Positions 30,890 to 40,809 are shown, counted from the first letter of the stretch. The stretch is 64,000 nucleotides of DNA from Cylindrotheca closterium (GCA_933822405.4 CAKOGP040000002.1:312599-376598), one strand, 5' to 3'. Translations and numbers: made by a program. The notes: generated by a model not told the origin, from the letters alone.

Positions 30890-31212
30890 TCTTGTGTTAT
30901 TCTACGAAACAACGATTTGATAGGATTGACTCTCTCTTCAAAGAATTATTGTGAATGAAAGCACGTCTCGATATACTGTATGATTGCTAGAATAGAGGAT
31001 CGGGAATTTTTTCTAGTACAAATGTACGTGGATCCGTCGTAGAAAGCATCTGCCCAATCGAATTCGGTAAGCATCTGAGCGTTATTGACTGTTCCGACTA
31101 CCCGATACTTTAGTCTGAGCAGTCGGATTCTCCACAATCAAGTCTAAGCTAATCCAAATCCAAATCAAAATCACCGCAGACCACAAAAGACATGCAATGA
31201 TATTATAATAGC
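30890..31212. promoter_or_regulatory. Divergent promoter, PI31 / PSMB2-like
   Basis: This 323-base gap separates the starts of two proteasome genes. An inverted repeat with arms CCGACT and AGTCGG spans about 31095-31128. Shared control is an inference from the head-to-head layout. Confidence 0.4.
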
Positions 31213-32229
31213 ATGAAGTCAATCCGGAGAACCACAACCACACTCAACTACGCAATATTTTGCATTACAATACTGCTGTTAGCTTCACAAAGTCAAGTTG
31301 CAAAAGCTTCCTCAGCAGCAGGAACAGAAACCTTGGTGGGAATTGTCGGCAAGGATTTTGTCTTGGTGGGTGCGGATTCCAGTGCCTCCCAAAGCATTGC
31401 CTTGACGGCGTCCAATTTGGACAAGATTGCTCCTCTCAGTGAACAATTTTATAATTATGATCAGCAGTCAGAACCAACACCTCAACTGGTAAAAAAGGAG
31501 CGGCAGAAACAACTCCAACAACCCTGCATAGTGGCAGCCGCTGCGGGAGATGCGGCTGGATCGGATCGTTTGTTGGGAATGCTCAAGGCGCAGGCGACTT
31601 TGGAAGAATACGAGAATGGATTGGGATGTGACGTGGACTATATTGCTGCCAGTGGCGACTCTTCCTTCTCGTCGTCGTCCCCCGGTTTGGACGTGGACGC
31701 CATGGCCAATCTGGCGAGAATTCAAATTGCTCAGTCCCTGCGGAGTCGAACACCCTTTTCGGTCTGCCTCTTGATTGCGGGCATGTCTAGCAGGAAAAAA
31801 AATTCTGGATTTGTGGCTCAACGAATTCAGCACCAGGTACGAAATGCTTGGAATGCCAAAGAGGAAACGCCAGTAGTAATAGACGATACTGGAGAGGAGG
31901 AAAGCTTTGTGCTTGTCGAAACAGTTGAGACGGAACCCAAAGAGGAAGAAAAGTCTCCAACATTATCCTCGTCGTCTCTTGAACCAAAACTGTATTGGTT
32001 GGATGAATATGGATCCTCGCAATGCATACAATATGGGGCTCATGGACATGGAGCCAACTTTTTATTGTCCATTTTGGATCAAGGGTTTGCCGAGGACATG
32101 ACTTTGGACGAGGCCATGGAATTGATGAAGTCGTGTTTTCAACAATTGCGGACGCGGTATGTGATCAATTCGCCACAGCCGCCTTGTATCAAGTGTGTTG
32201 ATGCCAATGGAATTCGATTGATTCGGTGA
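31213..32229 (+). CDS. PSMB2: 20S proteasome beta-4 (PSMB2)-like subunit with signal peptide
   Basis: The 338-aa protein matches PSMB2 along its length: ETLVGIVGKDFVLVGADSSA, IAQSLRSRTPFSVCLLIAG, GAHGHGANFLLSILDQGF and RYVINSPQPPCIKCVDANG. PSMB2 is normally about 200 aa and starts directly at the first strand. Here residues 1-32 are a clear signal-peptide-like segment (NYAIFCITILLLASQSQVAKA), and three loops carry inserts, including an acidic one near residues 220-255. As in other beta-4 subunits no catalytic Thr is expected. The residue after the likely cleavage site is Ser, not aromatic, so ER or periplastid space is more likely than stroma. The next Met is deep in the domain, so no shorter start is possible in this frame. 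Confidence 0.87.
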   Translation: MKSIRRTTTTLNYAIFCITILLLASQSQVAKASSAAGTETLVGIVGKDFVLVGADSSASQSIALTASNLDKIAPLSEQFYNYDQQSEPTPQLVKKERQKQLQQPCIVAAAAGDAAGSDRLLGMLKAQATLEEYENGLGCDVDYIAASGDSSFSSSSPGLDVDAMANLARIQIAQSLRSRTPFSVCLLIAGMSSRKKNSGFVAQRIQHQVRNAWNAKEETPVVIDDTGEEESFVLVETVETEPKEEEKSPTLSSSSLEPKLYWLDEYGSSQCIQYGAHGHGANFLLSILDQGFAEDMTLDEAMELMKSCFQQLRTRYVINSPQPPCIKCVDANGIRLIR

Positions 32230-32620
32230 TTGGAATAATGAATCATGAATATTGAATATATATGAAGGAATGAAGGAATGAAGGAATGGATGAATGAACA
32301 TGTGAATAGATGAATGGAATGATTTGATTGTTGGTGGAATGCAATGGCTAGGAAGAAGAAAGAGATTGAAACTGAAGTGAAACGATTTGGCAAATGTGCG
32401 TGGTGTTGGTCTAATAATGGTAGAAATCTTTGACAACGCTTTAGAACCATAATGTTCATGGAGTTTGGATACCCATAAAGGACTGCAACAGGTTTCACCT
32501 CCCAGGTACCTGGTACGATCCATCTACCTTTCAGCATTATAACATTTGCTAGTACGATTTATAATGGATGTAATTGATGATAAATGTATATAGGCTACTG
32601 AACAATTTTATGATTTACAA
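32230..32620. other. Intergenic with 8-bp repeats, convergent 3' ends
   Basis: Three TGAAGGAA units lie at 32263-32286, followed by ATGAATGA runs. No gene is seen. Confidence 0.5.
32263..32286. repeat. Three TGAAGGAA tandem units
   Basis: Three exact consecutive 8-base copies in the 3' flank of the proteasome subunit gene. Confidence 0.9.
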
Positions 32621-34081
32621 CTACTTTTGCACCACGGCCATGGCACCTAGTTCGATACCTCTCTTTGCCAGACTCAGCAGCGTCAGATCGCAAACATGCT
32701 GATTGGGTTCCAAATCTTGCAATAAGCCTTGCAAGTTCAACACACGACATTGACGATCCGGTTGTTTCTTGAGTTCACCGATGATGGACAGGATGGTATC
32801 ATAGGTTTCGGGTCGCACTTGCAATCCTCTCGGTCGGGTAGGGTCGTCCGTTATTGTCACACTGGCACGTTCCTCTGGGGTTGCCGCCCGAATAACAGAG
32901 GTAAAGGTGATTTCCATGGCTGCCAGGGGTCCAACTATGACAGCCGCCGGCGACGACGACGACAATGTTCTTGTGGTGGTAGCCGAGTTGCGAGCGTGTT
33001 CCAACAGTGCCATCCGAGCTGGAACGGCGCGTTGATTGTGATTGTCAATCCGAGCGTGCAGCTTGGAGAGCAACGAGTCGACTGTAATTTCCTCTTGGAG
33101 CATTGATAGTGCGGTTGATAGTTGACTTTGTAGCGTAGCTGGAGTGGTACTGGCCAAGGGGAGTGTCGATTGGCGATAGTCGATAACATTAGTGAGAATC
33201 CGATTGGTTTCCCTGGAGATTAGACCAGCCAAACTCCAATCGTGCGTTGCAATGGCAATGGTGACATGAAAACTCAGATCATTGCTCGGGCTGCTTGCTT
33301 CATGGACAAATCCACGGGGCATGTACAAAACATCACCTGGTTGCAGTGTCGTATCAATACAAAGAGGACCATTCAGAATGGTTGGATGTACGGGTATTCC
33401 TTCTTTGCCCACTTGTTCATCAGGGTAGGGATACGGAATGGGCACTCGTTCGTAGACCTTCCACTGTTTCGACCCCACCAACTGCAGGATGAAAACGTCT
33501 CGATCATCGGCATGTGGAGGGACCGCTTGGGAATCTGGTGGGGTAAGATAAGTGTTTGCATATACATGTGGAAATTCAGACTGCAAATCTTGGCAAATGG
33601 CAGCGATCCATGGTGACAGCAAGTCACCATGATTCAGGACGACCGAGCAGCCGTCCAGGTAGGGAGCAAACAAGCTTGATCCGTACAGACCCTGAGTTTC
33701 TTCTTGGGACTTTAATTCACGATTTTGAAAAATTAGGGGCGTATGAATAGAGCTATGATCGACTCCATTATCACCTCTGGAACGGGTGCGACTCTCGGCT
33801 TGTTCGAGCAAATGCTTCAGGATATGCCAGCTCTGGTGCAACGACTCTTCGAAAGGATTTTGTTGCATCTCATCATCCCTCCATTCTCCTTTCACTTCTG
33901 GAGAGTGGCTATCATCTCCCTCAAATGGAAAGTGCACCGGCAGCTTCTGCCAAACATTCTGCAGGAAAACGTCACTGGAGATATCTTTGCTCTTGAGTAT
34001 GGAACGAAGTGTTTTGGACAACTGTCGTTTCACTCCATTTCCATTCTGTACGGTCCCATCATCGTTTGGTCCAGGAACCAT
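32621..34081 (-). CDS. JmjC/cupin ribosomal oxygenase (NO66/MINA-like)
   Basis: The 486-aa single-exon protein has the layout of the ribosomal oxygenase family (RIOX, bacterial YcfD). Metal ligands are visible: H190 and D192 in PPHADDRDVFILQL, and H260 in PRGFVHEA. Between them lie GSKQWKVYE and TLQPGDVLYMPRG, both typical. A winged-helix-like C-terminal part follows. Family enzymes use 2-oxoglutarate and Fe(II) to hydroxylate ribosomal proteins (uL2, bL16 or uL15 homologues). No targeting signal is seen. The start ATG at 34081 is the first in frame. Confidence 0.9.
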   Translation of the reverse strand: MVPGPNDDGTVQNGNGVKRQLSKTLRSILKSKDISSDVFLQNVWQKLPVHFPFEGDDSHSPEVKGEWRDDEMQQNPFEESLHQSWHILKHLLEQAESRTRSRGDNGVDHSSIHTPLIFQNRELKSQEETQGLYGSSLFAPYLDGCSVVLNHGDLLSPWIAAICQDLQSEFPHVYANTYLTPPDSQAVPPHADDRDVFILQLVGSKQWKVYERVPIPYPYPDEQVGKEGIPVHPTILNGPLCIDTTLQPGDVLYMPRGFVHEASSPSNDLSFHVTIAIATHDWSLAGLISRETNRILTNVIDYRQSTLPLASTTPATLQSQLSTALSMLQEEITVDSLLSKLHARIDNHNQRAVPARMALLEHARNSATTTRTLSSSSPAAVIVGPLAAMEITFTSVIRAATPEERASVTITDDPTRPRGLQVRPETYDTILSIIGELKKQPDRQCRVLNLQGLLQDLEPNQHVCDLTLLSLAKRGIELGAMAVVQK

Positions 34082-34543
34082 TGCTCTTCTCGGAGTCTTT
34101 CAAATGTCGAATGCTCGTGTATGGATTAATGGAAACCCCCCAGCAACAAGAAGGAGCAAAGGCGTCTTCCTGTTGTTTCAGGTTTCAGACCAAATGATAT
34201 GTATGTGATGTGAAATTTCGTTTCGTCGTCCAAGTGTCTGTCCTTTGTACGACCGGAGATCTAAAACTGAGCTACTGTAGTTTGAAATATAGTCCTAGTT
34301 CTATGTACCTATGTATAGTATCAAATACTACTCGGTTGAGCAGCATGAATCACGAGTTGGGTCGGTTGATAATGCCGACCAACCTCGACAGTGATCTTAG
34401 CAGTTCCTGTTCATTCTTGATTTTGGATACTCGCGTTCAAATGAGTAGTGCCGAGTCGGAACAATCCATGTCCCAAGCTCTATTTCTTTCTCTGCTCTTG
34501 CCACTGGTCACATACCACTGTTCCGTGATTGATTGAGGAACAC
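34082..34543. other. Intergenic
   Basis: It holds the 5' flank of the JmjC gene and the 3' end of the dioxygenase gene. No motif-bearing frame or repeat is seen. Confidence 0.4.
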
Positions 34544-37228
34544 TCACTGTACAATGTACTGGTCCAACTCAGTCTCGTTCTCAGAGTCGCCATCCTCATA
34601 TAATATCGTGATCCTTCCAGATGGACGAACGTTTTGAATCTTGCCACCCCACCAGTCCCCCAATCGAAGATAGTTTCCACGGACTGGAAGACCCTCTACA
34701 GGCTGAATTCGAGGAGATAATTCTCTGATGGGAACCTCGATCACTGGCTCGCTGTCAAATTCATATGCCCATTCTCCGTATAGAGCAATCTCAGCATACT
34801 CGTCGTCGTAAAGACTAAGGATCGTGGCAGGAATTAGTTCGCCTACTTCATCTTCAGAGTCCTCGGTATAATGCCAATTGACTTCCGAGTACGGACGGAG
34901 TTCGGGTAACTCCTTGTTGAAATCTTTAAATAGATTTGTCGACGCCCTGTCATCTTCGAGCACTCTTTCGCAGGATGGGGTGACAACCGAAGCTACGTCA
35001 ATCTTGAGTTGCGATTTACTCTTCTCTGTTACTGACGAAAAAGATGCCAAGCGACGCCTAGAAGTAGAAAATTCCTCATTGTGGTGCGTCCTTGTCAAAA
35101 GCTTTTCCAGTGCTTGCAGACGAGTCTGAGAAATTTTGGACATGGCCATCAATCTTGCAAATCCAAAACGATAGTCGCCAAGCAAGTAGTCAATTTCGCC
35201 CTTGATGGCAGCTTCTACCGTATTGGTTCCGAAGAACAATTTCATTCGAATGTATTCCAAAGATTCTGCCTCACTCATGAGTCTCCAGTCGCCCGTTCGA
35301 TAGTCTTGTTGCAAGAATCGGCCATTGTCATATTGAATATCTTGCATGGCACCTTGCACCACAGTGTCCGCCAAGATGGGGAAAGATGTCTCAAGTGAGC
35401 GAAAGAACTTTCCACCAAACGCAGAGACGTCCTTCATAAACTTTCGATTTCCCGGATGAAAGTCGTGCCAGCGAGAGTAGACACCAATGGTCTTGGAAGC
35501 AAGTCGTGTGCCCACCAACACATCTGTTCGTAGTGGCACAGTTGTAGGGCCCTTGACAACGGAAGGATCATCTCTCATGACATCTTTGGCCACAGGAAAT
35601 GGGCGCATCAGAGTTTTTCCAGCAGAAATATTCCGAGCCCACGGTGACGATTGAACCTTGTTGAGAGCGAACCAACCTAGCGCAATCGCAATTCCATAGG
35701 TGCGGAAAAGGAGCAGCAGATTTCCCGAAAAGGAGCGGGTGGGTGATCTCGAGCCAGATCGCCCCGTCAGTGAAGGACCCAAGCACATCACAAGATATAA
35801 AGCAATGGCAACTGCGTTGGCCTTGATTAGAAATGCAAGGGTAAGCTCAACCGTTTCGCCAAGGTAGATCTGCCATGCTTCCTCATGTTCCAAATCAATG
35901 GTACCGTCAAGCCATCCTGGAAAGCCATGCTTGGCCAAAACATTGAGCAGACCTTCTAAATCACCTGGCTCACATCCCAGTTGCTGATTGGCAATCCGAA
36001 GAGTCGCCGCCGTAAAGAGATCATATCCCCACTCACGGCCCTTGGCCTTCCACAAATGGAGACAACGAAGCATGTTCCAAGGACTAGCCATGGAAATGGC
36101 GGCATCCGCCAAATCTTGCCAGGTGTGACCCCACATGTTCCACTTCATGTGAAAATAGGTACCTCTCGCTAGTTGCCGGTTGTCCGTGGGCCGCCCAATA
36201 AAACTCAAAATGAAAAGAATGCGTTCTTGTGCATCTGGATCCGTATGCTCAGTACCTCGATGCCAGACTTGTTGATTAAGTAAGACAGCATCCCCAGCCT
36301 TCCAGATTCCTCCATCACGAATTTCGTGAAGCCCAATCTTGTTTTCTTCGCATTGGGCGTCAATCCAATCAGCACAGTAATGGGTTCCTGGACACAAGTC
36401 AGTAGCACCCATTGCTCCTGTAGTATTCTGCAGTGGAATAAACAAGGAATATGAATGACTATAGGTTCTTCCAAATTGGACACCATTTCCATCGGGCTTG
36501 ACATCTGGATGCCACGGCTGATGGGACGACCCATAGCGCGATGTAATGGCCGTAATTTCCGTCAACGCTGGATTGCGTCCAACCAATCCTTCCAAAATCC
36601 CCTTCAACTGTCCATTATCGTGTACAGCCTTCAAAGCTCTTACTACCGTTGGATGTTCCGCTGCCTCAATCCCATAACTAATTCGATGCTCCCCCGCCGT
36701 GACGGGATATTCATCATCCGTGCCACTGACAGCATGGTTCTTCCAAACCACAAAGTCGCGGAGTTCTTGGATCATGGAATCCGACAAGACTTGCGGAATC
36801 ATAATGGCTCCATGTGTCATCATTGTGGGAATAGCGGTCTCTTTGGAATCCACAATCAATTGGTTGGCTTCTTCTTTGGTAGCGGTAATGTCGACCACAT
36901 TGCAACGTCGTTCGTAATACGTGTATTCGTCCACTAAATCCTCGTCAGTCCTGCGAGCCCTTTCAATCAATGTGACAAAGTAATCATCGTGGATGATTTT
37001 GAGAGTATAGGTCGCGGCCAATGCCAAACATAGCACAAATAGAACGGCGTGAATCAGGTAATGCATTAGACCAAACATTGGGCGAGCTTTGGAGGCTGAT
37101 GATTTCGTTGGTGCTGCTGACTGAGATGCTGATGTAGCTTTCATTCCACTGCTGCCATGTGGTGATGATGACGATGACGACGGTTTCTCCTCTTTTTCGA
37201 TGGAAAATCCTGCCTGGAAGGGTGCCAT
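34544..37228 (-). CDS. Membrane 2OG dioxygenase with DUF6824-like and Tudor-like regions
   Basis: The start is the ATG at 37228 (894 aa, single exon). A disordered Ser-rich N-terminus is followed by a membrane span (about 54-78). A phytanoyl-CoA-dioxygenase-like domain covers about 110-360: HPD ligands in QPWHPDVKPDGNG (H240, D242), SYSLFIPLQNTTGAMGATDL, CPGTH, and the distal His in QQVWHRGTEH (about 323). Two more hydrophobic segments follow (about 470-490 and 515-535). Then RTDVLVGTRL...FHPGNRKFMKDV...GRFLQQDYRTGDW fits DUF6824, a domain frequent in diatom proteins. The end has Tudor/Agenet-like repeats (ITILYEDGDSENE). Role: hydroxylation of an unknown substrate at a membrane. A spliced paralogue lies at 45209-48354. 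Confidence 0.82.
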   Translation of the reverse strand: MAPFQAGFSIEKEEKPSSSSSSPHGSSGMKATSASQSAAPTKSSASKARPMFGLMHYLIHAVLFVLCLALAATYTLKIIHDDYFVTLIERARRTDEDLVDEYTYYERRCNVVDITATKEEANQLIVDSKETAIPTMMTHGAIMIPQVLSDSMIQELRDFVVWKNHAVSGTDDEYPVTAGEHRISYGIEAAEHPTVVRALKAVHDNGQLKGILEGLVGRNPALTEITAITSRYGSSHQPWHPDVKPDGNGVQFGRTYSHSYSLFIPLQNTTGAMGATDLCPGTHYCADWIDAQCEENKIGLHEIRDGGIWKAGDAVLLNQQVWHRGTEHTDPDAQERILFILSFIGRPTDNRQLARGTYFHMKWNMWGHTWQDLADAAISMASPWNMLRCLHLWKAKGREWGYDLFTAATLRIANQQLGCEPGDLEGLLNVLAKHGFPGWLDGTIDLEHEEAWQIYLGETVELTLAFLIKANAVAIALYLVMCLGPSLTGRSGSRSPTRSFSGNLLLLFRTYGIAIALGWFALNKVQSSPWARNISAGKTLMRPFPVAKDVMRDDPSVVKGPTTVPLRTDVLVGTRLASKTIGVYSRWHDFHPGNRKFMKDVSAFGGKFFRSLETSFPILADTVVQGAMQDIQYDNGRFLQQDYRTGDWRLMSEAESLEYIRMKLFFGTNTVEAAIKGEIDYLLGDYRFGFARLMAMSKISQTRLQALEKLLTRTHHNEEFSTSRRRLASFSSVTEKSKSQLKIDVASVVTPSCERVLEDDRASTNLFKDFNKELPELRPYSEVNWHYTEDSEDEVGELIPATILSLYDDEYAEIALYGEWAYEFDSEPVIEVPIRELSPRIQPVEGLPVRGNYLRLGDWWGGKIQNVRPSGRITILYEDGDSENETELDQYIVQ

Positions 37229-37599
37229 GGTCAATCAATGTTCGTTGAGGATAAGTGAAACAAAAAATGCACTCAACGTTCGATGAAAATTGGCGACAAA
37301 GGGGGTGGATCTCATTTTGGGGTTCGGGTTTGTCGCGAGCCTGCCCGTCCCATCTCACAATTTTGAATTTTCCAAAATTGAGTATTGAATCAATGAAAGT
37401 CTTCAACGGATGGATTTGCCACGAGAATTGCTATGGGGACTGCAGATATAGGACCATTTTCTGTTGCAACAGGAACAAAGCGACACTCCACCAACAATCC
37501 AGTTCTGGAATCCTTGGCTTTTGGTTGTGAAAGGGGAGGGCGTTCCACTGAAAGCGACCAGCACCAACAAGAAGAAGCGGCCTTCGAGAAAGAACCATC
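37229..37599. promoter_or_regulatory. Divergent promoter, dioxygenase / third ankyrin gene
   Basis: It contains an inverted repeat, CAATTTTG at 37358-37365 and CAAAATTG at 37373-37380 with a 7-base loop, and a TGTTGCAACA palindrome near 37462. Function unknown. Confidence 0.35.
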
Positions 37600-38706
37600 A
37601 TGACGACACTTTACAAAGCCATACAGAATGATGACATTGACCATATGGTGACATGCTTACAAGGTGGCTATGATGTCAATAAAGTGTACCGTGACTGCCA
37701 TCGTTGGACGGCATTGCACCTCGCGTCTGCAAGGAGAAACGTTGGAGCGGTTCGGCTACTCTTGGACAATGGGGCAAATGTGAATGTCAAGGACTTGAAC
37801 CGAAGAACGCCATTGCACTGGGCATGTGAGATGGGATGGTTGTGTATTGTTCAGCTTCTGGTGGATCGAGGTGCTGATGTGAACGAAGTTAGCGGCGATG
37901 GCAGTACACCCTTTTCGATTGCACGGTACCGCATGCATTTGGATGTTGCTCAATTCTTGCTGGAGCGAGGCGTTGCGTTGGGCGGCAAAGATAATGACGA
38001 TGGTAGATGGTTTTTACGTGTCGCTTGCGGACAAGGGAATTTGGAGGTTTGTAGAATTTTATTGAATCGAGGTGCCAATCCCAACCGATATAACTGCAGT
38101 GAGACTACACCGCTTCAGCTGGCATGCCAGAATGAGCACTCGGAGGTTGCTGATTTATTGTTACGTCACGGTGCCGACGTGAATGAAAAAAGTGGCAGTG
38201 GCAGAATTCCCTTAATCTATGCATGCGAAAAAAATCATTTTGAGATTGTTCGCATACTATTGCATCATGGTGCCAATACGGAAATAGAGGGTAAACATGG
38301 GTGCAAAGCGTTGCATCGCGCTTGCTGTTTGCAACACCTGAGAGTCGCTCGGCTTTTGTTGGACAGGGGGGCGTATGTGGATGCAAAAGATGAAGGCAAT
38401 CACACGACTTTACATATGGTGTGTTGTTTTGGATCTTCGTTTGAGTTGTGCATTGCCCGTTTATTGTTGGACAGAGGTGCCAACGCCGAAGCAAGGAATG
38501 AACACGAGGCTACGCCATTACACGAGGCATGTGCAAGTGGTAACTTAAGAGCTGTACAACTGTTATTGGATAGAGGTGCTGATGTCGAAGCGACAACGGG
38601 AGGTGTTTCATCCCTCGAAGTCGCGTGCTGCACCAGCAACCTTGAAGTCGCGTGGTTTTTGGTACAACGCTATCCGTGGCTGATTTTCCGAAAGCGGAAA
38701 ACATAA
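37600..38706 (+). CDS. Ankyrin-repeat protein, copy 3 (368 aa)
   Basis: About ten ankyrin units fill the protein, for example TALHLASARRNVGAVRLLLD and the inter-repeat GANVNVKD. It starts MTTLYKAIQNDDIDHMVTC and ends with the cap NLEVAWFLVQRYPWLIF, similar to the cap of the two ankyrin genes at 6340-10086. There is no other domain, signal or membrane span. It is a member of the same local family but more diverged. It lies between the first dioxygenase gene and the heat-shock array. Confidence 0.9.
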   Translation: MTTLYKAIQNDDIDHMVTCLQGGYDVNKVYRDCHRWTALHLASARRNVGAVRLLLDNGANVNVKDLNRRTPLHWACEMGWLCIVQLLVDRGADVNEVSGDGSTPFSIARYRMHLDVAQFLLERGVALGGKDNDDGRWFLRVACGQGNLEVCRILLNRGANPNRYNCSETTPLQLACQNEHSEVADLLLRHGADVNEKSGSGRIPLIYACEKNHFEIVRILLHHGANTEIEGKHGCKALHRACCLQHLRVARLLLDRGAYVDAKDEGNHTTLHMVCCFGSSFELCIARLLLDRGANAEARNEHEATPLHEACASGNLRAVQLLLDRGADVEATTGGVSSLEVACCTSNLEVAWFLVQRYPWLIFRKRKT

Positions 38707-38994
38707 CATGCATTCTTAATATTGATTGATGTGCAACCTGCTACTACTTCGACACAACCAATGCAAGTGTCCAAGACTACTGTCTGCTAACAGGCGACTA
38801 TCGTTCTTGGTGGAATACGGTGAAGCCGCCGCTTCGACGTTTCGACAATGGCTATCGAGAAATTGACAATTTGTCGCAGATCTAGTGTAACTCATTCTAG
38901 TTCTATTTTAGTATTTATGTATTCGATTTTGATCGTCTCTTTTCATTTCCAACTACTCCTAGATTTCCTATTATCAGGCATGTCGTCCTGCCAT

Positions 38995-39453
38995 TTATTC
39001 TGAAGCTGCAGCACCAGATGTAATGGGAATATAAGTTGGCGAAGCCTTCTCTGGCTCCTCCGTCTTTGGAACAGTAATCGTCAGCACTCCATCCTTCAAA
39101 TCAGCTCTAATCTTTTCCTTGTCCACATTGGAGGAGCCAATGGAGAATTGACGTTCAAAGGAGCTGGTTTCAAACGAGGTCCCATCCTTGGATTGGAATT
39201 GACGTCCACCGCTCAAATGGAGCGTCGTGTGACCGTCATGAGTATCGTCAAGCTTCATTTCCAAGTCATCCGCGCTGACTCCTGGGAGATCGACCTGGAA
39301 GACATAGTTTTTGTCATTTTCATGAGATGTCATTCCAGATGGTTGCCACCCAGAACGACGAGGCATCAATGATTGTTCATTGCGATAATATGGTGAGCGG
39401 TCAAATCCATCATCAAATGCAGATGTAAAGGGATCGTAGCGAAGGAGCGACAT
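38995..39453 (-). CDS. Small heat-shock protein (HSP20), array copy 1
   Basis: From the ATG at 39453 (context ACAATGT, adenine at -3) the protein has 152 aa; an in-frame ATG at 39537 with poor context would give 180 aa. The N-terminus MSLLRYDPFTSAFDDGF is typical of class HSP20. The alpha-crystallin domain spans about 45-135 (YVFQVDLPGVSADDLEMKL, RQFSIGSSNVDKEKI, LKDGVLTITVPK). HSP20 proteins form oligomers that hold unfolded proteins. This copy differs from the other four at VSADDLEMK, THDGH, KIRADLKDG. Confidence 0.93.
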   Translation of the reverse strand: MSLLRYDPFTSAFDDGFDRSPYYRNEQSLMPRRSGWQPSGMTSHENDKNYVFQVDLPGVSADDLEMKLDDTHDGHTTLHLSGGRQFQSKDGTSFETSSFERQFSIGSSNVDKEKIRADLKDGVLTITVPKTEEPEKASPTYIPITSGAAASE

Positions 39454-39720
39454 TGTTTTGGTTTCTTGGTTGTTTTCTTTTGAAGTTTTATACAGTGCGA
39501 CTGAGAAGTTGTTGTATTTTTCAAATTGTGAGCACATGGATCTGGCTTGATTGAGTTCTCATTTTCGATCACGATTGGAGTCCAATTCGATCGAAATACT
39601 AAAATGATTCGAAAACGATGCTTTCCGACCGGAAACAAAAAACAAATGGGAATAAAAGCATCAGATTGGACTAGTCCGAACACGATAGGACATCAATATT
39701 AATTGATTGATTACCCAAAT

Positions 39721-39840
39721 ACGATTGGCATTACCTGTTCTTCAATGGCTCATCTTCCTGCAGCAGATATCAGTGGTACGGGAACATCCAGCAGTACAGC
39801 ATGTCCCGAACTATGAGAGGCCGTACAAGAAAACATACCC
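39721..39840 (+). pseudogene. Ankyrin-gene 5' remnant in spacer 1
   Basis: It aligns with 44063-44160, the leader and first codons of the ankyrin gene (for example CGAACTATGAGAGGCCGTAC against CGAACTATGGGAGGCCGTGC). Relative to the intact gene it has an extra 12 or so bases before the ATG and one extra base after it, so the frame is lost and soon stops. Confidence 0.75.
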
Positions 39841-40083
39841 AAGACTGCACCATTCCTATCACACCTTCCTTGATGGAATTGCCTAATTGAATTGATTGAC
39901 GCCGTTTAGACAATATACTAGCCAACAAATAGAAAGTTCGAGCTACGAGTGAGCTATAGTTGCGGATTTGTGTAATTGCGGCTTTATTTTAGTTCTATTT
40001 GAGGTAGTGTATGTTATGTGTGTTTATCATCTCTTCATTTCCAACTATCACCAGGAGGCATATGATTGTCCTGCAGCAATCGC

Positions 40084-40542
40084 CTATTCTGAAGCTGCAG
40101 CACCAGATGTAATGGGAATATAAGTTGGCGAAGCCTTCTCTGGCTCCTCCGTCTTTGGAACAGTAATCGTCAACACTCCATCCCTCAAATCAGCTCCAAT
40201 CTTTTCCTTGTCCACATTGGAGGAGCCAATGGAGAATTGACGTTCAAAGGAGCTAGTTTCAAACGAGGTTCCATCCTTGGATTGGAATTGACGCCCACCG
40301 CTCAAGTGAAGCGTCGTGTGACCGCGATGAGTATCGTCAAGCTTCATTTTCAAGTCGTCCGCCTTTACTCCTGGGAGATCGACCTGGAAGACATAGTTTT
40401 TGTCATTTTCATGAGATGTCATTCCAGATGGTTGCCACCCAGAACGACGAGGCATCAATGATTGTTCATTGCGATAATATGGTGAGCGGTCAAATCCATC
40501 ATCAAATGCAGATGTAAAGGGATCGTAGCGAAGGAGCGACAT
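40084..40542 (-). CDS. Small heat-shock protein (HSP20), array copy 2
   Basis: 152 aa from the ATG at 40542; 180 aa if the upstream ATG at 40626 is used. The alpha-crystallin domain is intact, with VKADDLKMKLDDTHRGH and KIGADLRDGVLTITVPK. The predicted protein is the same as in copies 3-5. No targeting signal is seen, so a cytosolic location is likely. The spacer upstream holds a broken 5' piece of the ankyrin gene. Confidence 0.93.
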   Translation of the reverse strand: MSLLRYDPFTSAFDDGFDRSPYYRNEQSLMPRRSGWQPSGMTSHENDKNYVFQVDLPGVKADDLKMKLDDTHRGHTTLHLSGGRQFQSKDGTSFETSSFERQFSIGSSNVDKEKIGADLRDGVLTITVPKTEEPEKASPTYIPITSGAAASE

Positions 40543-40809
40543 TGTTTTGGTTTCTTGGTTGTTTTCTTTTGAAGTTTTATACAGTGCGACTGAGAAGTTG
40601 TTGTATTTTTCAAATTGTGAGCACATGGATCTGGCTTGATTGAGTTCTCATTTTCGATCACGATTGGAGTCCAATTCGATCGAAATACTAAAATGATTCG
40701 AAAACGATGCTTTCCGACCGGAAACAAAAAACAAATGGGAATAAAAGCATCAGATTGGACTAGTCCGAACACGATAGGACATCAATACTAATTGATTGAT
40801 TACCCAAAT

